This document shows positions 1 to 6,576 of a stretch of DNA of 18,365 bases, in pieces. The stretch comes from JAFDVL01 sp043775925 (GTDB taxonomy: Bacteria; Acidobacteriota; Blastocatellia; RBC074): NCBI GenBank assembly GCA_043775925.1, contig JAYVRW010000214.1, forward strand, positions 1 to 18,365, read 5' to 3'. A model generated the notes under the pieces. It had not been told where the DNA came from, made no database searches, and saw only the letters and a program-made list of their open reading frames with translations. Every line of letters begins with the position of its first letter. Within the stretch, counting starts at the first letter, position 1. The position numbers and the translations under genes were made by a program.

Positions 1-20
1 TTGGAACAGCAATCTTAAGC

Positions 21-102
21 AGTTCGCAGAAAGCAGTTCGCGGTTCGCAGTCAAGAAGTTCACAGCTATTTGCTGCGAACTAAAAACTGTGAACCGCGAA
101 CT
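21..102. repeat. Word-repeat palindrome next to selC
   Basis: A nine-base word, AGTTCGCAG and close variants, occurs four times on the plus strand (near 21, 35, 43 and 57) and three times inverted (near 73, 87 and 94). The outer arms 35-51 and 86-102 pair over 17 bases with one mismatch. Inside them, 57-66 pairs with 72-81 with one mismatch. The outer arm is followed by a T tract at 104-110 that touches the 3' end of the tRNA gene. It could fold into a branched hairpin and end plus-strand transcripts. It sits directly downstream of selC, but in the minus direction the A/T tract is on the wrong side for a classical terminator. The repeats are seen directly; a function is not. Confidence 0.75.
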
Positions 103-109
103 ATTTTTT

Positions 110-208
<99 letters not shown>

Positions 209-262
209 GAAATTTGATTCGGTAATCTAACACATCCTGAGCTGGCAATACATTCTCAGCAA

Positions 263-706
263 CTACAAAACACGACGAAAGTTGTCTTCGTACATCATTT
301 TAGTTTTGACTGGTCGGGCCACACGACGAGCCAGTTTGACTAACTCAGAAGAATTACACGGCATGGCGCGATAAGCCGGTAAAACTCCGGCTAAGCTGGG
401 GTCCCCCACTAAGCGCGTAGTATCAACCAGAACGGAAATATCTTTGCAGCCATCACTTCCACGTAAGGCTTCGAGGACATCAATGACTTTTCCCGGCGCG
501 ACGTCCACGACCACCAGATCGTGTCCACCAAAGCAGGCACGCTTAATTTCTTCGGCGCTCGTGGCGCGGGTAATTTCGACTTCACTCAGCCTCATCTCCG
601 ATTGTAAAAAATTCGACGAATTAACCTCGTCGGAAACAATTAATAATCGAGCCTTTTTATAGTGAGGTAATGGGCTTCGCGCAACTGCTGCGGAGGTAAT
701 TAACAT
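263..706 (-). CDS. Degenerate CheY-like receiver domain protein
   Basis: A 147-residue protein made of one receiver-like fold after a short N-terminal tail. It keeps the acidic pair after the first strand (LLIVSDE, D26-E27) and an aspartate at the phospho-acceptor place (DLVVVD, D68). Thr96/Thr97 lie at the conserved Thr/Ser position. The conserved lysine of the KP motif is replaced: the site reads RAMPC, so Met115 stands where Lys is expected. There is no output domain, so it would act through a partner or as a phosphorylation-independent scaffold. The start at 706 is supported by AAGGAG seven bases upstream. No T-rich terminator separates it from selC, 54 bases downstream on the same strand, so the two may share a transcript. 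The receiver fold is recognised from motifs; partner and signal are unknown. Confidence 0.75.
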   Translation of the reverse strand: MLITSAAVARSPLPHYKKARLLIVSDEVNSSNFLQSEMRLSEVEITRATSAEEIKRACFGGHDLVVVDVAPGKVIDVLEALRGSDGCKDISVLVDTTRLVGDPSLAGVLPAYRAMPCNSSELVKLARRVARPVKTKMMYEDNFRRVL

Positions 707-866
707 TGACGCACTCCTTTCAAAAACTTAAACAAATAATTCTCTGCTTTGAAACTAATCAAAACTCAAATGAACGCAATTATGCCTGACCGCTTGACAC
801 AGCCAGTCATAAACCATTTTTTCAACAGGGGAACCGTCGGTCGTTTCGGATGAGCTTCACTACAGT

Positions 867-894
867 GAGGTCGCTGGGGGACCTCTTAGTTTTT
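867..894 (+). terminator. Hairpin followed by T-rich tail
   Basis: GAGGTC (867-872) pairs with GACCTC (880-885) around a G-rich seven-base loop, followed by TTAGTTTTT. The shape is that of a weak Rho-independent terminator on the plus strand. No plus-strand gene ends upstream of it in the window. It could therefore end a short untranslated RNA or leader, or protect mazG from read-through. The stem is only six pairs. Confidence 0.4.
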
Positions 895-898
895 CTTA

Positions 899-932
899 AC
901 AGGGTTAGCTAGAGTCTGTTAATTAACCCTGT
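899..932. promoter_or_regulatory. Inverted repeat upstream of mazG
   Basis: ACAGGGTTA (899-907) is a perfect inverted match to TAACCCTGT (924-932), with 16 bases between. No T tract follows on either strand, so a terminator is unlikely. Its place 28 bases upstream of the proposed mazG -35 box would suit an operator, but this is only positional evidence. Confidence 0.35.
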
Positions 933-959
933 AACTGTCAACTTAGGGCGTCTTGAAGT

Positions 960-989
960 TTGCTTCTCTGAGCCAACTAAACTTACAAT
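960..989 (+). promoter_or_regulatory. Candidate sigma-70 promoter for mazG
   Basis: TTGCTT (960-965) and TACAAT (984-989) are separated by 18 bases. The -10 box matches the consensus at five of six places, the -35 box only at three. Transcription would start near 996, leaving about 45 bases before the ATG at 1041. This supports the ATG over the upstream TTG at 1002. Confidence 0.4.
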
Positions 990-1040
990 CGTACATACGG
1001 ATTGTCAACGACAAAGTTTGTCATTTTTGCGAGATTAGAG

Positions 1041-1844
1041 ATGAATAATTTAAATGACCTGATTCAGATGATGGCGCGCTTGCGAGCACCTGACGGATGC
1101 CCCTGGGATCGTGAGCAAACGTTCACGACACTGGCTCCAATGTTGATCGAAGAAGCCTATGAAGTGATTGAAGCCGCCGAAGCCGAAGACTGGGACGGAT
1201 TACGCGATGAACTTGGCGATTTGCTCTTTCAACTCGTTTTTTATAGTCAAATTGCTACCGAGCATGACCATTTCGACCTGCTTGATTCAATTACGCGCGT
1301 CCACGAAAAAATGACTCGCCGTCATCCACACGTTTTCGGTGAGGAAAGGGTTGAAACGACTGCTGAGGTCTTAGTCAATTGGGAAGCGATCAAGGCCTCT
1401 GAGCGCCAAGCCGCCGGAAAATCAGAAGTGGCAAAATCTTTACTTGATGGCGTCTCCAAAAAAATCCCCGCGCTGCTGGAAGCCAATCAACTCACCACCA
1501 AAGCCGCACGCGTCGGCTTCGATTGGGCACACCCGCAGGGCGTTTTCGCCAAAATCGAAGAGGAAATGAACGAGCTTCAGGTTGAAATCGAACGCGATGA
1601 AGTAAACCAGAACGCGGTTGCTGAAGAAATTGGCGACTTGCTTTTTGTCGCAGTCAATCTCGCTCGAAAATTAGGAGTCGAGCCAGAATCTGCCCTCAAA
1701 TCGGCCAACCGAAAATTCCGGCGCCGCTTCAATCACATCGAAAACCGTCTTACCGAACAAAACAAAGCCTTTGCTGAATCCGATCTGGCCGAAATGGACG
1801 CATATTGGGACGAAGCCAAATTCATCGAACGCCAGCCTACATGA
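1041..1844 (+). CDS. mazG: Nucleoside triphosphate pyrophosphohydrolase MazG
   Basis: Hydrolyses NTPs and dNTPs to the monophosphate and pyrophosphate in the cytoplasm, clearing non-canonical or excess nucleotides. From the ATG at 1041 the protein has 267 residues, close to the 263 of E. coli MazG. It has the usual two MazG domains. In the first, EEAYE (37-41) and DELGD (56-60) form the EExxE...ExxD metal site. The second repeats the pattern near the C terminus (EEEMNE, then EEIGD). The open frame extends back to a TTG at 1002, but family proteins begin close to MNNLNDLIQMM and the likely promoter leaves almost no leader for the TTG. The stop overlaps the next start as ATGA, so the downstream transferase is probably translationally coupled. 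Confidence 0.95.
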   Translation: MNNLNDLIQMMARLRAPDGCPWDREQTFTTLAPMLIEEAYEVIEAAEAEDWDGLRDELGDLLFQLVFYSQIATEHDHFDLLDSITRVHEKMTRRHPHVFGEERVETTAEVLVNWEAIKASERQAAGKSEVAKSLLDGVSKKIPALLEANQLTTKAARVGFDWAHPQGVFAKIEEEMNELQVEIERDEVNQNAVAEEIGDLLFVAVNLARKLGVEPESALKSANRKFRRRFNHIENRLTEQNKAFAESDLAEMDAYWDEAKFIERQPT

Positions 1845-2524
1845 AAAAAGCCATCGTCGTATTTGCTAAAGCCCCGATTGCCGGACAAGTCAAAACCCGC
1901 TTGATCGGAGCACTCACCCCCGAAGAAGCCAAAGACCTCTATATCTGTTTCTTGAAAGATACTTTCGAGTTTTTGGAGGAATTGCAGGATGATGACGAAG
2001 AACTTTCACTGGTGCTGTGTTTCACTCCCGCCAATGAACTTGAAGCATTTGAGGCTGCCGACCTGAACGGCTGTCTGCTGATTTCTCAATCCGGCACTGA
2101 TCTCGGCGAACGAATGAAAAATTGTTTTGATGACTTGTTCACGATGAATTTTCACTCTGTCATGATTATCGGCGCAGATACACCGACTCTTCCAAATGAA
2201 ATAATTACGGAAGCTTTCACCCTCCTCGCCGAAGATAAAAAGGCCGTCACCATTGGGCCAACCCTTGACGGCGGCTATTATTTGATTGGAATGAATTCGC
2301 CTCACCCGGCATTATTTGAAAATATTAGCTGGAGTTCAGATCAGGTCATGCTTCAAACCAGACAACGGGCTGAAATGAACAGTATCAAACTCTCCTTGTT
2401 AGAAGAATGGTTTGATGTGGATTCTCCAGGTGATCTGGAGCGGCTTACCTTACATATCACAGCCGAAGAATCAGAGGCGTATTACACGAAACGCTTCTTG
2501 AAAAAATTGCATTCCTCAAAATAA
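1841..2524 (+). CDS. DUF2064 / TIGR04282 family transferase (CofC/MobA-like fold)
   Basis: A 227-residue cytoplasmic protein with a nucleotidyltransferase/glycosyltransferase fold. The N terminus VVFAKAPIAGQVKTRL carries the GxxKTRL nucleotide-binding loop (15-21). GADTPTLP and DGGYYLIGM in the second half are the expected metal/nucleotide and active-site segments. In TIGRFAMs this family is named rSAM/selenodomain-associated transferase 1, and some members are linked to arsenosugar synthesis. Its true substrate in most bacteria is unknown. The start at 1841 (MKKAIVVF) overlaps the mazG stop by four bases; a longer frame from 1805 has no support. Co-translation with MazG would fit a nucleotide-sugar or cofactor role, which is inference. 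The radical-SAM partner is not in the window. Confidence 0.88.
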   Translation: MKKAIVVFAKAPIAGQVKTRLIGALTPEEAKDLYICFLKDTFEFLEELQDDDEELSLVLCFTPANELEAFEAADLNGCLLISQSGTDLGERMKNCFDDLFTMNFHSVMIIGADTPTLPNEIITEAFTLLAEDKKAVTIGPTLDGGYYLIGMNSPHPALFENISWSSDQVMLQTRQRAEMNSIKLSLLEEWFDVDSPGDLERLTLHITAEESEAYYTKRFLKKLHSSK

Positions 2525-2558
2525 ATTAGATACGCGGGCAGTAACGTTCGTTTCCACC

Positions 2559-2587
2559 TTGACTGTTCAACCTCCCAAACGTAAACT
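2559..2587 (+). promoter_or_regulatory. Candidate promoter for the PEP-CTERM gene
   Basis: TTGACT (2559-2564) and TAAACT (2582-2587) lie 17 bases apart, matching sigma-70 boxes at five and four of six places. It would leave a leader of about 165 bases before the ATG at 2758. A second TTGACG at 2689-2694 lacks a good -10 box. Confidence 0.3.
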
Positions 2588-2757
2588 GGCTATGCATTGC
2601 GGTCAATATCCAAATTGCAACTTAGCCGGCAAGCTAGAAGCTAAATAATGTACAGTGAATTGATGTCCACGCGATAAAGATCTGTGACTTGACGTCACCC
2701 CGTTATCAAGTACGTCAGGCAATTAAAACAAGATTTTTGCGAGGAGAGACTACTACT

Positions 2758-3255
2758 ATGAAGAAGCTAAGTTTGTCGGAAGCCGCTCTCAGGCTTTTGG
2801 TTCTGTTTGCCCTCTTAACTCCAGTTTCGGCTGGAACGATTACCGAAATCACTCTTTCTGTTTCCAGCTCAACCGACGAGACAAGCGCTTCAACCACGTC
2901 TTCGCCGGAAGCGAGTAAGGAATTCTCCTCTGCTCCTCCTGGACGCAGTGACAGTTCAAAAAACATGCCCTCCGGGACACGTGCTTATACTTTCAATGGT
3001 GACTCGAAAACCTACGCCTTTGGTACTACTCGTGACTTCTTAAATGCAGTCAGCCTGATGAGTAACAGTGTCGTCTCGTTAAGCAGTGTCAATTTTGGAC
3101 GTATTCCCTTTCAGCAATTACTAATCGTGTCACCCAAGGGCACTGAAGCCAGCTCAATGCCAACGGCACAACTGCCTGAACCTGCTTCGTTAATTCTGCT
3201 GGGAACAGGATTAGCAGCATTAGGATTCGGGATGAAAAAGAGAAAGTCCAAATAA
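2758..3255 (+). CDS. PEP-CTERM sorting-signal protein
   Basis: A 165-residue exported protein. Residues 1-25 are a signal peptide (positive start, hydrophobic LLVLFALLTPVSA, likely cleavage after Ala25). The mature part opens with a Ser/Thr-rich low-complexity stretch (about 32-70) of the kind often glycosylated. The C-terminal 26 residues are a textbook PEP-CTERM signal: PEPAS (140-144), a hydrophobic helix ending in GLAALGFGM, then KKRKSK. Such proteins are processed by an exosortase (EpsH-type) and exported to the envelope or biofilm matrix; that enzyme must be encoded elsewhere. The start is fixed by GAGGAGAG nine bases before the ATG; an upstream in-frame extension to 2689 lacks a site. 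The middle domain (about 75-130) is not recognised. The stop lies one base from that of the convergent permease gene. Confidence 0.9.
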   Translation: MKKLSLSEAALRLLVLFALLTPVSAGTITEITLSVSSSTDETSASTTSSPEASKEFSSAPPGRSDSSKNMPSGTRAYTFNGDSKTYAFGTTRDFLNAVSLMSNSVVSLSSVNFGRIPFQQLLIVSPKGTEASSMPTAQLPEPASLILLGTGLAALGFGMKKRKSK

Positions 3256-3256
3256 A

Positions 3257-4633
3257 TCACTTTTGCCTGGTTGATAGCTCCGGCTCTGGACGATGAAGTA
3301 GGTCAATCCATTTCAATTGACGGGGTGCCGAGTTATATCGAGCCTGAATCGCATAAATGACAGGCCCCGTCATGAGCATAAAGACAACTGTCACAACCTG
3401 CTTCCAGCTATCTTCTTCGCCGAGAATAGAAAATACGGCGCACGCTCCAACGAAAAGCAAAAGCGAAGTAAACGCCACTCCGATCCCCCAGGCTCCGCCA
3501 GAAATCTTAAAAGGGCGAGTCATGGTGGGATGCGTTTTTCTCAGCATCATCAGTGCAATGTATTCCATGATCAGCGCAATCGCGTAAATTAAAACATCAA
3601 TCACCAACAGGCGTTTGAAGCTCAGCATCGTAAAAATACTGTAAATCACCGCACAAAGAATCAGCGAGACATACGGGGTTCCATTTTTCGCTGAAGATTT
3701 CGTGATAAATTTCGGCAACAACCCATCTTCCGCCATCGTGAACGGCAAGCGCGAAGTGTAAAGCAATTGGCTGACAAACATGCTCCACACGCTGAACATC
3801 ACACTTAACGCAATCAATGACCCAAGCCACGGAGCCACCAACTGTCCCGCGACCGTAGAAATCGTAAAATTATCGCTATCCCATTGTTGCCAGTTCGTCG
3901 TCGCGCCGAGTGTCGCCACTATCGGAAAAATATACAGTAACGTCACTAACAAGACCGAAATCATCAGCGCCAGAGGAAAGGTACGACCTGGATTTTTTAC
4001 TTCGCCGGCAAACGTACTAACATTGTCCCAGCCCATGTAGCTCCACATCACTGCCGTCAATCCGGCTCCGAGCGTGACAGTCAAAGATTTTCCTGAAGAC
4101 ACAATCGGAACCCAGGGAGTCTGCGTCATCTTCATCGCGGCAAAAATCGTGAGCAGTAAAAATGCAAACGTGATGACGACAAATGCGACTATCGCCGTCT
4201 TTCCCACTGATTTTGAGCCGCGCCAGTTAATGACTAAAGCCGTCATAATGACTGCCAGATTTACCAGCCATTGTTGCCTGTCGGTCATCCCCGGCCAGAA
4301 AAATTTCAGCGAAGTCGAAAATAAAACTGGATAAACCGCCATGTCTACGAAGGTAAACAGCCACGTCCACCAACCTTCCTGAAAGCCCCAGAAGCGCCCC
4401 AACGCAAAATAAACCCAGCGATAATAACCGCCATCAATCGGCATCATCGCAGACAATTCTGCCGTGACTAAAGCAATCGGCAGACTCCACATTAACGGCG
4501 TGATAATAAGTAGAAATAAGCCAAAACCGGGGCCAGCTCCTGAGATAATGTTTTCCAGGCCAAAGGCTCCGCCGCTGACAGTAAAATAAATAATGCTAAT
4601 CAAAGGAATAAGTGTTAGCTGTTTTTTGACCAT
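3257..4633 (-). CDS. APC-superfamily amino acid/polyamine permease
   Basis: A 458-residue inner-membrane transporter with about twelve hydrophobic segments. The first helix region SGGAFGLENIISGAG, followed by the P-x-WS-x-P-x-ALVTAEL and GGYYRWV motifs, matches the branch of the APC superfamily that includes plant and protist polyamine uptake (PUT/RMV) transporters. A proton-coupled uptake of an amino acid or polyamine is the likely role; the substrate cannot be read from sequence. The start codon lies 16 bases after the stop of the upstream DUF3352-like gene, so both probably share a transcript. The 3' end faces the PEP-CTERM gene with one base between the stops and no separate terminator, so the two transcripts must overlap. 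Confidence 0.88.
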   Translation of the reverse strand: MVKKQLTLIPLISIIYFTVSGGAFGLENIISGAGPGFGLFLLIITPLMWSLPIALVTAELSAMMPIDGGYYRWVYFALGRFWGFQEGWWTWLFTFVDMAVYPVLFSTSLKFFWPGMTDRQQWLVNLAVIMTALVINWRGSKSVGKTAIVAFVVITFAFLLLTIFAAMKMTQTPWVPIVSSGKSLTVTLGAGLTAVMWSYMGWDNVSTFAGEVKNPGRTFPLALMISVLLVTLLYIFPIVATLGATTNWQQWDSDNFTISTVAGQLVAPWLGSLIALSVMFSVWSMFVSQLLYTSRLPFTMAEDGLLPKFITKSSAKNGTPYVSLILCAVIYSIFTMLSFKRLLVIDVLIYAIALIMEYIALMMLRKTHPTMTRPFKISGGAWGIGVAFTSLLLFVGACAVFSILGEEDSWKQVVTVVFMLMTGPVIYAIQARYNSAPRQLKWIDLLHRPEPELSTRQK

Positions 4634-4649
4634 GGGCGATAGTTCAAAA

Positions 4650-6374
4650 TTAGAAAAGAGAATCCAGAAATGAAGTTACCGTAGGAAAATTACCAAAAGC
4701 AGATCGTGAAACGATACTCAGCCCCGAATCATTCATCATTGTACGGCTTGCCGCGAACGGAATTTTCTCACTGATGCCAGCAACTGAAACTTTGTTTTCC
4801 GCTTTCACATTCAATTTTTTTCTCAGAGAACTCATCATTTTCATTGATTCTTCAGCCACCGAATAAAAGTTCATGACAGCGCTCTCATTTTCTTCAAGTT
4901 GCGATTGTGCAGCAGCAAATCCCGGACTCTGTAACCAGGCTGAATGCTTCTGCTTCTCATCAAGGAACAGCTTCAGACTGGCACTTGAACCGAACGCCAG
5001 AAATTGCTCAATGAGGGTGAAGGCTTTTTTATGATCGCCTGACATTTTCAGCTCAAAGCCTTTGTAGGATTCACGCTTAATGCCTTTATCAGGCTGAGAA
5101 ATCAACCGTGTAGCAATTTTCTCAATCGCTCCTTTTTCAACAACAGTCGCTAACCAAACAGGTTCATCTTCGCGTTCAGCAAATTTCAGGCGCACAACTT
5201 CGCTCCCAATCGCGGAGCTTCCATTTTCCCCTTGTTCTAAACCTAAAAATATTTTCCTGGAAGTCGTAAAAAATTTATGGAACAGAAAACTCTGCGCAAT
5301 ACCAATCCGCGTTGTCACAATTTTTTCGATGCTATCAACACTCTTGCTGGGGTCTTGTAAATTGAACCACGCCACGCCTTCGATGGTTGCAGGAACTTGT
5401 TTTATCAACGTGCTCTTTTCAATCGCTTTATTGCTGGAAATTTTCATCGCAGAGCGCAATCCATCAGCTACGTCTGGTTTGCATAACACCGCATATTGAT
5501 CGGTCACTGCGCCGCGCTCAAACGTTGCGCTGTACGCCATACCTTCCACCATCCCATTGGAAATATCTGACACCAAACTTTCAAGCAATCCGGCGAGCGG
5601 CGTGGCTTCCAATAATTTTCCGGCGTACAGATGCACCAAAAACTGTGAGAATCGTGAAGCGCCCTGGCGACTGACAAAGGCAAAAACTTCACCATCTTTA
5701 TCAACCGACTGACGAGCTTGTGGCAGCCAAGCGTTAGAACTGACAGCGGGTGTGCGTCCTTGTCGAGTATCAATGCAGGCACGCAAAGCTTCGGGATCGT
5801 TAGCCAGAATCCATTCGGATTTGACATTTGCGGTGAGCAGGCTTTGTCCACCATTCGGAGCACGAAAAATTGTGATCGGGACTCCTGCATATTCGCTGGA
5901 TTCCTGAATTGGATTTTTGTAAGCGCGTGTCGCCAGTTGCGCTACACGTTCGGAAATTAACGATTTTATTGACGCTTCGCTGCCGTGCGTTTCGGCGACT
6001 AAAGCCCAGCGCGGCTTGACCTCATCACCGCGCAATTCAATTCCAGTAATGACCAACGCGAACTGACCTCTGGATAGAAGCAAACTTTCAGAAGTCCCAA
6101 TGCCAGTCCATCGCCCCAAGGTTGCCAGCCATCCGGCATATCCGAATTTTCCATCCAATCCATACACCGGAGCTAATTCCTGCCACGCTTGAGTTGAGGT
6201 CAACTTGTGAATGACTTGCGGCACATCGTTGACAACAACAAATCCCAAAGCAGAATCAGGAACGTATGAATCCATCGCAACGTTTGAGAACCGATGAAAA
6301 AATATCCAGACACCAATTAGAATCAGCAGTAGAAAGACAACAGGTAATATTTTCCGGCGAGATAGTAGAGGCAT
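4650..6374 (-). CDS. Membrane-anchored DUF3352-like protein with internal duplication
   Basis: A 574-residue protein with a single N-terminal membrane helix (about 9-26, preceded by RRK), so most of it should lie outside the cytoplasm. The opening YVPDSALGFVVVND resembles the start of DUF3352 proteins, which have no known function. Two parts of the protein look duplicated. Each runs from a PxW-containing strand through an ExGxxxxI helix and an ES-Y-x-G segment to an AWLPQ or AWLQS motif, at about 125-220 and 390-480. No catalytic motif is visible. It may be a periplasmic structural or inhibitor-like protein. It is probably cotranscribed with the permease 16 bases downstream. No strong ribosome binding site precedes the ATG, which was chosen because it begins the basic N-terminus before the helix. 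Confidence 0.6.
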   Translation of the reverse strand: MPLLSRRKILPVVFLLLILIGVWIFFHRFSNVAMDSYVPDSALGFVVVNDVPQVIHKLTSTQAWQELAPVYGLDGKFGYAGWLATLGRWTGIGTSESLLLSRGQFALVITGIELRGDEVKPRWALVAETHGSEASIKSLISERVAQLATRAYKNPIQESSEYAGVPITIFRAPNGGQSLLTANVKSEWILANDPEALRACIDTRQGRTPAVSSNAWLPQARQSVDKDGEVFAFVSRQGASRFSQFLVHLYAGKLLEATPLAGLLESLVSDISNGMVEGMAYSATFERGAVTDQYAVLCKPDVADGLRSAMKISSNKAIEKSTLIKQVPATIEGVAWFNLQDPSKSVDSIEKIVTTRIGIAQSFLFHKFFTTSRKIFLGLEQGENGSSAIGSEVVRLKFAEREDEPVWLATVVEKGAIEKIATRLISQPDKGIKRESYKGFELKMSGDHKKAFTLIEQFLAFGSSASLKLFLDEKQKHSAWLQSPGFAAAQSQLEENESAVMNFYSVAEESMKMMSSLRKKLNVKAENKVSVAGISEKIPFAASRTMMNDSGLSIVSRSAFGNFPTVTSFLDSLF

Positions 6375-6411
6375 GAAAAGTGGTGACGGAAGCGCTCAGA
6401 TTGAGTAAACG

Positions 6412-6496
6412 TTTTACCGCAAAAGGAGATCAAAGAGACAAAGAGCGACTATTGATACCAGTCCTTTGTTCCTTTCGCCTTGACGCTTTGCGCTAA
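6412..6496. repeat. Degenerate word-repeat inverted arms (GCAAAGG-type)
   Basis: The left arm (6412-6449) repeats CAAAG-type words and the right arm (6461-6496) holds their complement (CCTTTGTTCCTTTCGCC, CGCTTTGCGC). Pairing is imperfect, with several mismatches. The style matches the other word palindromes in the window but with a different word. It lies between the ctpA terminator and the next minus-strand gene. Confidence 0.5.
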
Positions 6497-6516
6497 TAAT
6501 ATTCCAGTTGTTCGCA

Positions 6517-6549
6517 TTATAAAAGGGCGGATGCTTCACACAACCGCCC
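6517..6549 (-). terminator. Rho-independent terminator of ctpA
   Basis: On the minus strand GGGCGG (6549-6544) pairs with CCGCCC (6530-6525) across a 13-base loop, followed at once by TTTTATAAT. It begins 28 bases after the ctpA stop codon and is the clearest intrinsic terminator in the window. It separates the protease gene from the DUF3352-like/permease pair. Confidence 0.75.
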
Positions 6550-6576
6550 CAAATCAGCTTAAATTTTCACGCAGAA

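Larger units (their letters stand above)
707..1040. other. Divergent intergenic region
   Basis: 334 bases between the minus-strand receiver gene and plus-strand mazG. It holds the ribosome binding site of the receiver gene (713-720), two separate hairpins (867-885 and 899-932) and a probable mazG promoter (960-989). No convincing ORF is seen. A perfect TTGACA at 794-799 has no good -10 box at the right distance on the plus strand, so I do not call it a promoter. Confidence 0.6.

Noticed and set aside
21..102. CRISPR array
   Set aside because: The repeated words are nine bases, in both orientations and without regular spacers; no cas genes are present.
707..960. Riboswitch upstream of the receiver gene
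   Set aside because: I compared it by eye with c-di-GMP, glycine, SAM, guanidine and fluoride classes and saw no conserved core; only simple hairpins remain.
1002..1040. TTG start extending MazG by 13 residues
   Set aside because: No ribosome binding site, not matched by the family N terminus, and nearly at the predicted transcription start; ATG at 1041 preferred.
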